The notes below the pieces were generated by a model that was not told the origin of the DNA, did no database searches, and saw nothing but the letters and a program-made list of their open reading frames with translations. Shown piece by piece: positions 55,352 to 64,000 of a stretch of 64,000 nucleotides of DNA. The stretch spans positions 271,001 to 335,000 of the forward strand of contig NZ_CP133017.1 of the NCBI RefSeq assembly GCF_030866765.1. Reading direction: 5' to 3'. This DNA is from Paenibacillus silvisoli. Its GTDB lineage: Bacteria; Bacillota; Bacilli; Paenibacillales; Paenibacillaceae. A program made the translations under genes and the position numbers. Position 1 is the stretch's first letter. The number at the start of each line of letters is the position of its first letter.

Positions 55352-56599
55352 ATGGATAAATTAATGATCCGCGGCGGACGTCCGCTGCGCGGCACCGTGC
55401 AAATCAGCGGCGCCAAGAACAGTGCAGTGGCCTTGCTGCCTGCGGCCATTTTGGCCGAATCGACGGTAACCCTTGATAACTTGCCTCATCTTAGCGACGT
55501 AGCGGTATACAGCGAAATTTTGGAAGAGCTCGGCGCGCATGTCGAGTGGAGCGGCGACTCCATCGTCATCGATCCTTCCGCGATGAAATCCATTCCGATG
55601 CCTAACGGGAAAGTCAAGCTGCTTCGCGCTTCGTACTACCTCATGGGCGCATTGCTTGGCCGATTCGGCGAAGCGACCATCGGATTGCCGGGCGGCTGCA
55701 ATTTCGAGCCTCGTCCGATCGATCAGCATATCAAAGGCTTTGAAGCGCTTGGCGCGCAAGTGACCAATGACCACGGCTCCGTACGAATCGTAGCGAAAGA
55801 GCTGCGCGGAGCGAAGATTTACCTCGACGTCGTGAGCGTCGGCGCAACCATCAATATTATGCTTGCGGCCTCCCGGGCCAAAGGCTCCACCATTATCGAA
55901 AACGCGGCAAAAGAGCCTGAAATTATAGATGTAGCAACGCTTCTGAGCGCTATGGGCGCCAAAATCAAAGGAGCCGGAACGGAGACGATCCGGATCGAAG
56001 GCGTCGAGCGGCTTCACGGCTGCAGACATTCGATTATTCCGGACCGGATTCAAGCCGGCACGTACATGATTGCCGCGGCGGCAACGCGCGGCGACGTATT
56101 GATCGACAACGTCATTCCGAAGCATATGGAGGCCGTTACGGCCAAGCTGCAGGAGATGGGCGTGCATGTTTATGAAATGGACGAAGCCATCCGCATCGTC
56201 GGACAGCCGAATTACGAAGCGATTGACGTGAAAGCACTCGTGTACCCCGGTTTTGCCACGGATTTGCAATCCCCGATGACCAGCTTGCTGACGCAAACGA
56301 GCGGTGTCAGCATTTTGAGCGACTATGTGTACAGCAACCGATTCAAGCATGTTCCGGAATTAACGCGCATGGGCGCGAATATTCGGGTTGAAGGCCGTTC
56401 CGCGATCGTGGAAGGCGGCCCGTTGAATGCGGCGAAGGTACGCGCGGCCGATTTGCGCGCAGGCGCAGCCTTAGTGGTTGCGGCGTTGACGGTAGACGGC
56501 GGCGTGACGGAGATTACCGGCGTGGAATACATAGACCGGGGCTATGACAATTTAGTTGAAAATTTACGGATGCTCGGCGCGGACGTGTGGCGCGAGTAG
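55352..56599 (+). CDS. murA: UDP-N-acetylglucosamine 1-carboxyvinyltransferase
   Basis: The protein has 415 residues. K22-N23 (ISGAKNSA) contacts the substrate, and C116 in [12 protein letters not shown] is the active-site Cys that reacts with phosphoenolpyruvate (and fosfomycin). [11 protein letters not shown] is the flexible loop region. It catalyses the first committed step of peptidoglycan synthesis. Its place between fba and rho matches the second Bacillus homologue (murAB/murZ). ATG 55352 was chosen behind GGGAGGATAA. The frame is open further upstream through the terminator. Confidence 0.94.
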   Translation: MDKLMIRGGRPLRGTVQISGAKNSAVALLPAAILAESTVTLDNLPHLSDVAVYSEILEELGAHVEWSGDSIVIDPSAMKSIPMPNGKVKLLRASYYLMGALLGRFGEATIGLPGGCNFEPRPIDQHIKGFEALGAQVTNDHGSVRIVAKELRGAKIYLDVVSVGATINIMLAASRAKGSTIIENAAKEPEIIDVATLLSAMGAKIKGAGTETIRIEGVERLHGCRHSIIPDRIQAGTYMIAAAATRGDVLIDNVIPKHMEAVTAKLQEMGVHVYEMDEAIRIVGQPNYEAIDVKALVYPGFATDLQSPMTSLLTQTSGVSILSDYVYSNRFKHVPELTRMGANIRVEGRSAIVEGGPLNAAKVRAADLRAGAALVVAALTVDGGVTEITGVEYIDRGYDNLVENLRMLGADVWRE

Positions 56600-56713
56600 T
56601 CCGTTTCCCGTCATGTTCGGGATCGGCCTTGGAATAGGAAGGGCCGATTCCGGCAATGATGGAAGAGGCTTGGCATTATTTAGCATTGAACCTTGATAAA
56701 AAGTGGTGATCCT

Positions 56714-58105
56714 ATGTCCGAACTGCAAATCGCCGATCTTGAAGCGATGAAGCTTACGGAGCTTTACAAACTGGCCAAACAGCACCAGATACAGGGCTAT
56801 GGCCAACTGAAGAAGAGAGAATTGATTTTTGCCATCCTGCGCGCGCAGGCCGAGCAGAGCGGACTCATGTTTATGCAGGGCGTACTCGAAATTTTACCGG
56901 AAGGCTTCGGATTTCTACGACCGATCAATTACTTGCCGAGTCCTGAGGACATCTACATTTCCGCCTCGCAAATTCGCAAATTCGACCTCCGCACAGGCGA
57001 TCTGGTTTCCGGCAAATGCCGCGCTCCCAAAGAAAACGAACGCTTTTTCGGATTGCTTCAAGTAAATGCCGTTAATGGAGAAAGCCCCGAACACGCTGCT
57101 GAACGACTTCATTTTCCAGCCCTTACTCCTCTCTATCCCGAAAAGAAGCTAGTGCTCGAAACGTCCCAGCCGAAATTATCTACGCGTATTATGGATTTGC
57201 TTGCGCCTGTCGGACTTGGCCAGCGCGGACTCATCGTTGCCCCGCCGAAAGCCGGCAAAACGCTGCTGCTTAAAGAAATCGCCAACAGCATTTCCACGAA
57301 CCATCCGGAAATCGAGCTGTTTGTGCTGCTCATCGACGAACGCCCGGAGGAAGTAACGGATATGTCCCGTTCCGTCAAAGGCGAGGTTGTCGCTTCGACC
57401 TTCGACGAATTGCCGGAAAATCACGTCAAAGTAGCCGAATTGGTGCTGGAGCGCGCGCTGCGTCTCGTTGAACATAAGAAAGACGTTGTCATTCTGCTCG
57501 ACAGCATTACCCGTCTGGCCCGCGCGTACAACCTAGTTGTGCCGTCATCCGGCCGTACGCTGAGCGGTGGTATCGACCCGGTAGCGTTCCACCGTCCGAA
57601 ACGGTTCTTTGGCTCGGCCCGCAACGTCGAAGAGGGCGGCAGCTTGACGATTCTGGCAACAGCGCTCGTGGAAACGGGCTCGCGTATGGATGATATTATT
57701 TATGAAGAATTTAAAGGTACGGGCAATATGGAGCTTCATCTGGACCGGAAGCTCGCGGAACGGCGTATTTTCCCGGCGCTCGACATTCGCAGATCCGGCA
57801 CCCGCCGCGAAGAGATGCTCATGTCCAAGGAGCAGCTGGATAAGGTGTGGGCGATCCGCAAGAGCATGAACGACTCCATGGAATTCGTGGACGGCTTCCT
57901 GAAGAAGCTTGCCGATACGAAGAACAACGAGGAGTTCTTAATGTCGCTGGATACGTCGGCGGTTGCTTCGCCGGCGCCAAGAAGCAGACCGGGCACAAGC
58001 GCGGGTTCGACCGGCGGCGGCAGATCAAGCCAAGGCTCAAGCTCATCGGGCGGCGGCACCAGCGCGTCAAGAAGACCGTCAAGCCGCACGACCCCTGTAA
58101 CATAG
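56714..58105 (+). CDS. rho: Transcription termination factor Rho
   Basis: The protein has 463 residues. The N-terminal helical Rho_N region ([30 protein letters not shown]), the cold-shock RNA-binding domain, Walker [12 protein letters not shown] and Walker [18 protein letters not shown], then the R-loop region GSARN are all typical. It is an RNA-dependent ATPase that releases transcripts. The C-terminal about 45 residues ([16 protein letters not shown]...[15 protein letters not shown]) are Ser/Gly/Arg-rich and absent from the 427-residue B. subtilis protein. GTGGTGAT precedes the ATG. Confidence 0.95.
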   Translation: MSELQIADLEAMKLTELYKLAKQHQIQGYGQLKKRELIFAILRAQAEQSGLMFMQGVLEILPEGFGFLRPINYLPSPEDIYISASQIRKFDLRTGDLVSGKCRAPKENERFFGLLQVNAVNGESPEHAAERLHFPALTPLYPEKKLVLETSQPKLSTRIMDLLAPVGLGQRGLIVAPPKAGKTLLLKEIANSISTNHPEIELFVLLIDERPEEVTDMSRSVKGEVVASTFDELPENHVKVAELVLERALRLVEHKKDVVILLDSITRLARAYNLVVPSSGRTLSGGIDPVAFHRPKRFFGSARNVEEGGSLTILATALVETGSRMDDIIYEEFKGTGNMELHLDRKLAERRIFPALDIRRSGTRREEMLMSKEQLDKVWAIRKSMNDSMEFVDGFLKKLADTKNNEEFLMSLDTSAVASPAPRSRPGTSAGSTGGGRSSQGSSSSGGGTSASRRPSSRTTPVT

Positions 58106-58139
58106 ATAGGAACGTTTTTTAGGATTTAGGAGGTACACC

Positions 58140-59399
58140 ATGAATCTCGTTTACGCAGACGAACACGGTAATGTATTCGATCATCCCGATTGGACGGGGC
58201 TCGGCCGCAGCGGCGACATGATCGTCGAGCTGATGGAGGATGAGCTCATTCCGCTTCCGGAAGGCGCGACGCTGGTCGGGCTGCCGCATACGCGTCCGAT
58301 CGGCATTCATAACGCGTCCGGAGAAATGCGTCCGATGCCAGGCAATGTTCAGGCCGTCGGCGCGCTGCTCCCGCAAGGGTTCACTCGCTTATGCATTCCG
58401 GGCTATATGAAGACGGATAAGACGCAGAAGCTGCCGCTCTTCGGCTATTCCGCCGTCGTATGGAGGGATGGCGGCTTCTACGTGACCGCGCAGCAATGCG
58501 ATGATCCGGAGCGCTGGAATCCGCTCAATTGCGACATTAAAGATCTCAATGTCGGGGTCGAACGGCTGCTTGCCAAATATCCGGAGAACCGGCTATATAA
58601 GCATTTGTCCAATTGCGCGCTCGGCTATGAATGCTTGACCGCATCCAATACGTTTCTTCAGCGCTGGGAAGGCGCCGTTCCGGTATCCTTCTCCTGCAAT
58701 GCAGGCTGCTTCGGCTGTATTTCGGAGCAACCGGACGACAGCGGTTTTCCTGCGCCGCAGACTCGCATGGACTTCAAACCGACCGTTCAAGAGGTCATCG
58801 ACGTTATGATGGAGCATCTGGTGACGCCGGAATCGATCATCAGCTTCGGACAGGGCTGCGAAGGCGAGCCTTCGACGCAAGCCAAAATCATCGTGGAAGC
58901 GATGCGCGAAGTGCGCAGCCGTACCTCGATGGGCTATATTAACATCAATACGAACGCGGGGCTGACGGATCATATCCGCGCCATCGTCGATGCCGGATTG
59001 AACCTGATGCGCGTCAGCACGATCAGCGCGCTGGACGATCATTATAATGCTTACTACAAGCCGCGCGGCTACAACCTGGCTAACGTCGAGAAGTCGCTCC
59101 GCTATGCGGCCGATAAAGGCGTGTACACGTCGATCAATTATTTGATTTTCCCCGGCGTGACGGATCGCGAAGAAGAAATCGAAGCGATGCTCGGCTTTGT
59201 GAAACGCACCGGTCTTAAGCTGATTCAAATGCGCAATTTGAACATCGATCCCGAGAGCTACCTGGAGCTGATTCCGAAGGCGCAGGGCGAAATTTACGGC
59301 ATGAAGCAGATGCTCGAAATTTTCGCGGACGAGCTTCCGGATGTCGTGATCGGTTCGTACACGCACGTGCCTCCGGCACCGCTGAAGCAGCCGCGCTAA
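58140..59399 (+). CDS. Radical SAM protein of unknown function
   Basis: The protein has 419 residues. Residues C186, C190 and C193 (SCNAGCFGC) form the CX3CX2C cluster motif of radical SAM enzymes, sited unusually far from the N-terminus behind a 180-residue domain. SFGQGCEGEPSTQ is the GGE-like SAM contact and VSTISALDDHYNAYYKPRGY follows. The N-terminal part (NLVYADEHGNVFDHPDWTGLGRSGD) belongs to no domain I know. It sits 34 bases after rho and 131 before rpmE, in the place where Bacillus has other genes. The reaction is unknown. Confidence 0.88.
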   Translation: MNLVYADEHGNVFDHPDWTGLGRSGDMIVELMEDELIPLPEGATLVGLPHTRPIGIHNASGEMRPMPGNVQAVGALLPQGFTRLCIPGYMKTDKTQKLPLFGYSAVVWRDGGFYVTAQQCDDPERWNPLNCDIKDLNVGVERLLAKYPENRLYKHLSNCALGYECLTASNTFLQRWEGAVPVSFSCNAGCFGCISEQPDDSGFPAPQTRMDFKPTVQEVIDVMMEHLVTPESIISFGQGCEGEPSTQAKIIVEAMREVRSRTSMGYININTNAGLTDHIRAIVDAGLNLMRVSTISALDDHYNAYYKPRGYNLANVEKSLRYAADKGVYTSINYLIFPGVTDREEEIEAMLGFVKRTGLKLIQMRNLNIDPESYLELIPKAQGEIYGMKQMLEIFADELPDVVIGSYTHVPPAPLKQPR

Positions 59400-59530
59400 G
59401 GCCCGATTGGTAAGTTTTTGAGCCCGGACAAAAGCATTGCTTTATCGGGGATGTCCGTGCTATACTCTCCTTATGTGTGTAATACACTCTGGGTCCGCCT
59501 GTTGATCCAGGGCAGAAAGAGGTGAACGAG

Positions 59531-59728
59531 ATGAAACAAGGTATTCATCCGACATATCACGTCACGACGGTAACTTGCGCTTGCGGCAACAGCTTCGAGT
59601 CCGGTTCGATCAAACCGAACCTGCGCGTAGAGATTTGCTCCGCTTGTCACCCGCATTTCACGGGTAAGCAAAAGTTCCTGGATGCTGGCGGTCGCGTCGA
59701 CAAATTCAAAAAGAAATACGGTATCTAA
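59531..59728 (+). CDS. rpmE: 50S ribosomal protein L31
   Basis: The protein has 65 residues. It is [10 protein letters not shown]... with C16, C18, C36 and C39 (CAC, CSAC), so it is the zinc-binding type of L31. It bridges large and small subunits. ATG 59531 was chosen behind AAAGAGGTG (an upstream TTG/GTG adds three residues). It follows rho and a radical SAM gene, as rpmE follows rho in Bacillus. Confidence 0.96.
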   Translation: MKQGIHPTYHVTTVTCACGNSFESGSIKPNLRVEICSACHPHFTGKQKFLDAGGRVDKFKKKYGI

Positions 59729-59769
59729 GCCTTATCGGCCGGGAATGCCGGAAATTAGCAGAATACAAG

Positions 59770-59811
59770 AACCTCCCTCAGCCATCCTATTGGTTAAAGG
59801 GAGGTTTTTTT
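59770..59811 (+). terminator. rpmE terminator that also carries a ribosome site
   Basis: ACCTCCCT pairs with AAGGGAGGT, followed by TTTTTTT. The second arm GGGAGG lies 7 bases before the ATG of the next gene, so it is also its only visible ribosome site. Confidence 0.85.
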
Positions 59812-60198
59812 ATGCGAAGAAAGCATGCTCTGCTCGGCGCTATTGCCCTCATGACCGCCATTTCCTTATCCGCGTGCGGAGACAATAAAGACGCCACCAA
59901 CAATTACAATTCGAATTCTTATGGCCACGACGGCTATATGGGGCTGTCGAACAGCAATCCCCATCTGCCTAACCGGAATGGGCAGTTTTTGAATAATGAT
60001 TCAGACGGCGACTTCGCGCAGCGCCAGCTGCTGCAGATCGGCGGAATCGACAAGCTCCATGTCAGGATTCAAGCGCCTCATATGTATGTGAGCATTAAAC
60101 CGAAGCGCGGTGTGAACGGCAAGCAGCTCGAAGCCAAGGCGCTGCGGGTGCTTCAGAAGAATATGCCGCGGTACAAAGTCCACGTGCGAATGACCTGA
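59812..60198 (+). CDS. Small putative lipoprotein
   Basis: The protein has 128 residues. A lipoprotein signal peptide ends at the lipobox LSAC, followed by an Asn/Asp-rich linker and a C-terminal domain (LHVRIQAPHMYVSIKPKRGVNGKQLEAKALRVLQKNMPRYKVHVRMT). The linker is typical of sporulation lipoproteins and YhcN/YlaJ-like proteins carry similar C-terminal folds, but I do not assign a family. Its start lies in the T run of the rpmE terminator, so expression probably depends on read-through or the hairpin opening. Confidence 0.7.
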   Translation: MRRKHALLGAIALMTAISLSACGDNKDATNNYNSNSYGHDGYMGLSNSNPHLPNRNGQFLNNDSDGDFAQRQLLQIGGIDKLHVRIQAPHMYVSIKPKRGVNGKQLEAKALRVLQKNMPRYKVHVRMT

Positions 60199-60232
60199 TT
60201 GACCTGTTGTGAAAACTTCCAGCCGTCAGCGG

Positions 60233-60261
60233 TTGCACTTTGGGGTAGAACAAGCTATACT
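60233..60261 (+). promoter_or_regulatory. Promoter of the SRP RNA gene
   Basis: TTGCAC at 60233-60238, a 17-base spacer and TATACT at 60256-60261 place the start 7 bases before the RNA. Confidence 0.85.
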
Positions 60262-60267
60262 TATTTT

Positions 60268-60537
60268 TGCCGTGCTAGACGGGGAGGTAGCGGTGCCCTG
60301 TAGCTCGCAATCCGCTGTAGCGAGGTTGAATCCCTATCTTAGGTTATGTTGATGTGGGGCTGGTGTTCATGAACAGTGTTGACGGTCGGGTCCTCCGCAA
60401 TGGGCGCCTGTGAACGGGTCAGGTCCGGAAGGAAGCAGCCATAAGCAGGTCCGCTCATGTGCCGGAGGGGTGCTTGACCAGAGCTGGGAGTGGGAGTGCC
60501 GCTCATGTCGCATCAATCGAGGGTAGGTGCACGGTCC
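60268..60537 (+). ncRNA. ffs: Signal recognition particle RNA (Bacillus-type, with Alu domain)
   Basis: The RNA has about 270 bases. It begins GCCGTGCTAGACGGGGAGG and ends GGTGCACGGTC, so the 5' and 3' ends pair. The Alu-type start GGGGAGGTAGCGGTGCCCTGTA and the universally conserved SRP core GTCAGGTCCGGAAGGAAGCAG at about 60418-60438 are both present, so it is the long scRNA form. It binds Ffh and targets proteins to the membrane. It is followed by dnaX after a kinase gene, as scr lies near dnaX in B. subtilis. Confidence 0.95.
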
Positions 60538-60551
60538 TACCAAACCAACGA

Positions 60552-60598
60552 TAACATCCTTATTCGACTCCATTCGAGTCCGATGAGGATGTTTTTTT
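60552..60598 (+). terminator. Terminator of the SRP RNA gene
   Basis: AACATCCT..TCGACTC pairs with GAGTC.GATGAGGATGTT, followed by a T run. Confidence 0.8.
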
Positions 60599-60678
60599 AT
60601 ATTTTGGCAGGATTATCAACTTTTGTGGACGAAAAGGAATAAGGACGGATTGGACTGACGTAAAGGGGATAACGCACC

Positions 60679-62133
60679 ATGCATGAGATACCTTCAGCTT
60701 CTATTGTACGCTTGAGCCTTCAGACGCTCGAAAGCTATTGCACCTTATTCGCCGGCACGATGATCGTGATGGTGGATGAAGACGGCCGCTTGGTCTATGT
60801 GAACACGCAGTTTCTTAAGGAAACGGGCCATACGGAATCGGATCTGCTGTTCGCGGGCATCCATGCCGTGACGGACAGCGGGCTGTTCAGCGATGATCCG
60901 GCGCAATCGATAGAAGTCTTTAAGCGGCATCTGCTTCATCATGGCGGCGAGTCTCTGGCGATGAAGATCCGTAAAGCGGACGGCGGTTCCATGTGCGTAA
61001 CGGCCGCGCCGATTATTGCGCAGACCGAGCAGGGCATTCGCTGCCTGCTCTTCCTATACAGCCAGGATTACAAGAATAGAAGCCTGATTGAGCGATTCGG
61101 GGAAACGATGCTTCAGGACGAGCATATCGGCGTCATTTTGCTGCATCCGGAGACGCTGCGCATCTTCGATATCAGCCCTCTTGCCTGCCAGTTGCTGGGC
61201 GTGGCGAAATCGGCGCTTGTCAATGAACAGCTGTCTACGTTCTTCGCGGGGGCGGAGAAAGAATATGCGATCATCTGCGAAGCGCTGGCCAGCGGCGAAC
61301 CAGTGCGGAACTATCCGCTGACCTGGTATCGCGGCGAGGAACAGATTGAGATGCTGATGGACGTGGGATTGCTGCGCAGCGTGGGAGATGTGAAAGAGGG
61401 CGCCTATATCATTTTCAAGGATGTCACGAATTTGCGCTCGCTTGAGACGCAGGTGCAGCGCAGCGACCGGCTTGCGATGATCGGACAAATCGCGGCCGGC
61501 GCCGCGCACGAAATCCGCAACCCGCTGACGGCGATTCGGGGCTTCCTGCAAATGTTTCGGAAAACGATGATCGAGCGCGAGATGTACAAGGAGAAAGAAT
61601 ATACGGAAATCATGCTGGATGAGCTTGACCGGATTAACCATTTGGTCGGCGAGTTTTTGCTGCTGAGCAAGCCGAAGGAGGTCACGGCCAGCTGGATTCA
61701 AATCGGCGCCGTACTCCGCGACATTATGCCGGTCGTTGCAAGCGAGGCGCTGCTGAACAATGTGACCGTGAGCTGGGATGAAACGCTGGAGCTGCCGCGC
61801 GTGCTCGCGGATGGCGAGATGCTGAAGCAGGTGTTTCTGAATCTGTGCAAAAACGGCATCGAGGCGATGGGCAGCGGCGGCACGCTCATGGTGAGGGGCT
61901 CGGTCATCCGCGCCGGCAAAAAGTCGCATGTATTGATCGAGATCGAAGATACGGGTCCGGGCATCCCGGCGCACTTGATCGACAAAATCTTCGACCCGTT
62001 CGTCACTACCAAGCAGAACGGGACAGGGCTCGGCCTTTCCGTATGCCAGCGGATCATGCACGACTTCGGCGGAACCGTGACCGCGGTGCCGCGCAGCGGC
62101 GGGGCGCTGCTGCAGGTCGTTCTCCCTTGCTAA
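60679..62133 (+). CDS. PAS-domain sensor histidine kinase
   Basis: The protein has 484 residues with no transmembrane segment, so it is cytoplasmic. Two PAS-like domains (about 15-135 and 140-255) precede HisKA with the phospho-accepting His in AHEIRNPLTAIRGF, and the ATPase domain with N-box NLCKNGIEAM, G1 DTGPGIP and G2 GTGLGLSVCQRIM. The HEIRNPLTAIRGF surround is that of sporulation-type kinases (KinA/KinE-like). With Spo0F encoded 7 kb away, input to the phosphorelay is a fair inference, but not proven. AAAGGGGAT precedes the ATG. Confidence 0.9.
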   Translation: MHEIPSASIVRLSLQTLESYCTLFAGTMIVMVDEDGRLVYVNTQFLKETGHTESDLLFAGIHAVTDSGLFSDDPAQSIEVFKRHLLHHGGESLAMKIRKADGGSMCVTAAPIIAQTEQGIRCLLFLYSQDYKNRSLIERFGETMLQDEHIGVILLHPETLRIFDISPLACQLLGVAKSALVNEQLSTFFAGAEKEYAIICEALASGEPVRNYPLTWYRGEEQIEMLMDVGLLRSVGDVKEGAYIIFKDVTNLRSLETQVQRSDRLAMIGQIAAGAAHEIRNPLTAIRGFLQMFRKTMIEREMYKEKEYTEIMLDELDRINHLVGEFLLLSKPKEVTASWIQIGAVLRDIMPVVASEALLNNVTVSWDETLELPRVLADGEMLKQVFLNLCKNGIEAMGSGGTLMVRGSVIRAGKKSHVLIEIEDTGPGIPAHLIDKIFDPFVTTKQNGTGLGLSVCQRIMHDFGGTVTAVPRSGGALLQVVLPC

Positions 62134-62251
62134 TGTCCGGTTGGAGGAAGAATCGTGAATGAGAGCGGTTTTTTTGGATCGCCTCATCGTGTATAATAAA
62201 GGGACGGGCTTATAGCCGCGTGTACGAAAGCAGCCGAAAGGAACGGAACGT

Positions 62252-64000
<1,749 letters not shown>

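Noticed and set aside
59401..59530. Possible T-box or leader RNA before rpmE
   Set aside because: No T-box, no terminator and no L31-autoregulation motif could be seen in these 130 bases.

Overview
The window looks like a chromosomal segment of a Paenibacillus-type Firmicute (Paenibacillaceae). The signs are GC-rich coding sequence with Bacillus-style GGAGG ribosome sites and frequent GTG/TTG starts, the Bacillus order rpoE-pyrG-spo0F-fba-murA-rho-rpmE, the speE-speB and ywiB-argS blocks known from Bacillus, a large Bacillus-type SRP RNA next to dnaX, Spo0F as a sporulation marker, an SLH-domain remnant, and small families such as DUF5946 and DUF7667. No rRNA, tRNA, CRISPR array or prophage was seen.

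Layout. 1-9.7 kb: housekeeping and accessory enzymes (tyrosine phosphatase end, CYTH, HD hydrolase, exonuclease III, PhyH dioxygenase, MBL hydrolase, YdjC-type deacetylase, chemoreceptor, alpha/beta hydrolase). 9.8-17.6 kb: MFS transporter plus acetylxylan esterase operon, a giant Lhr-type helicase, and a half-length methyltransferase-like protein. 17.6-18.6 kb: an NlpC/P60 wall hydrolase behind a c-di-AMP (ydaO) riboswitch. 18.6-28.1 kb: a carbohydrate locus with a divergent DeoR regulator, a lipoprotein binding protein, two permeases, two metallo-beta-lactamase-fold hydrolases and two tandem paralogous GH63/MGH1-like glycosidases. It has no ATPase of its own. It is followed by an SLH-protein pseudogene. 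29-43.5 kb: M1 peptidase with a membrane protein, ywhD, a heterodimeric ABC exporter, SDR and VOC enzymes, pbpG, speE-speB, a DUF7667 protein and a DNA glycosylase. 43.5-48 kb: a T-box leader, a first arginyl-tRNA synthetase, ywiB and a second arginyl-tRNA synthetase. 48-51 kb: a cytoplasmic-type subtilase and an IS1182-family element with a frameshifted transposase. 51.1-64 kb: rpoE, pyrG, spo0F, fba, murA, rho, a radical SAM protein, rpmE, a lipoprotein, SRP RNA, a PAS histidine kinase and the 5' part of dnaX.

The most unusual structure not explained by genes is a family of three intergenic tandem arrays (about 5.95-6.3, 28.2-28.4 and 37.97-38.3 kb). All have a 51-52 bp period, and each unit carries a short dyad whose sequence differs between units while its symmetry is kept by paired changes. 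The most interesting gene set is the two-MBL/two-glycosidase transport locus, whose substrate cannot be read from known pathways.

All calls come from reading the sequence. Family names rest on recognised motifs and gene order. No database search was run.
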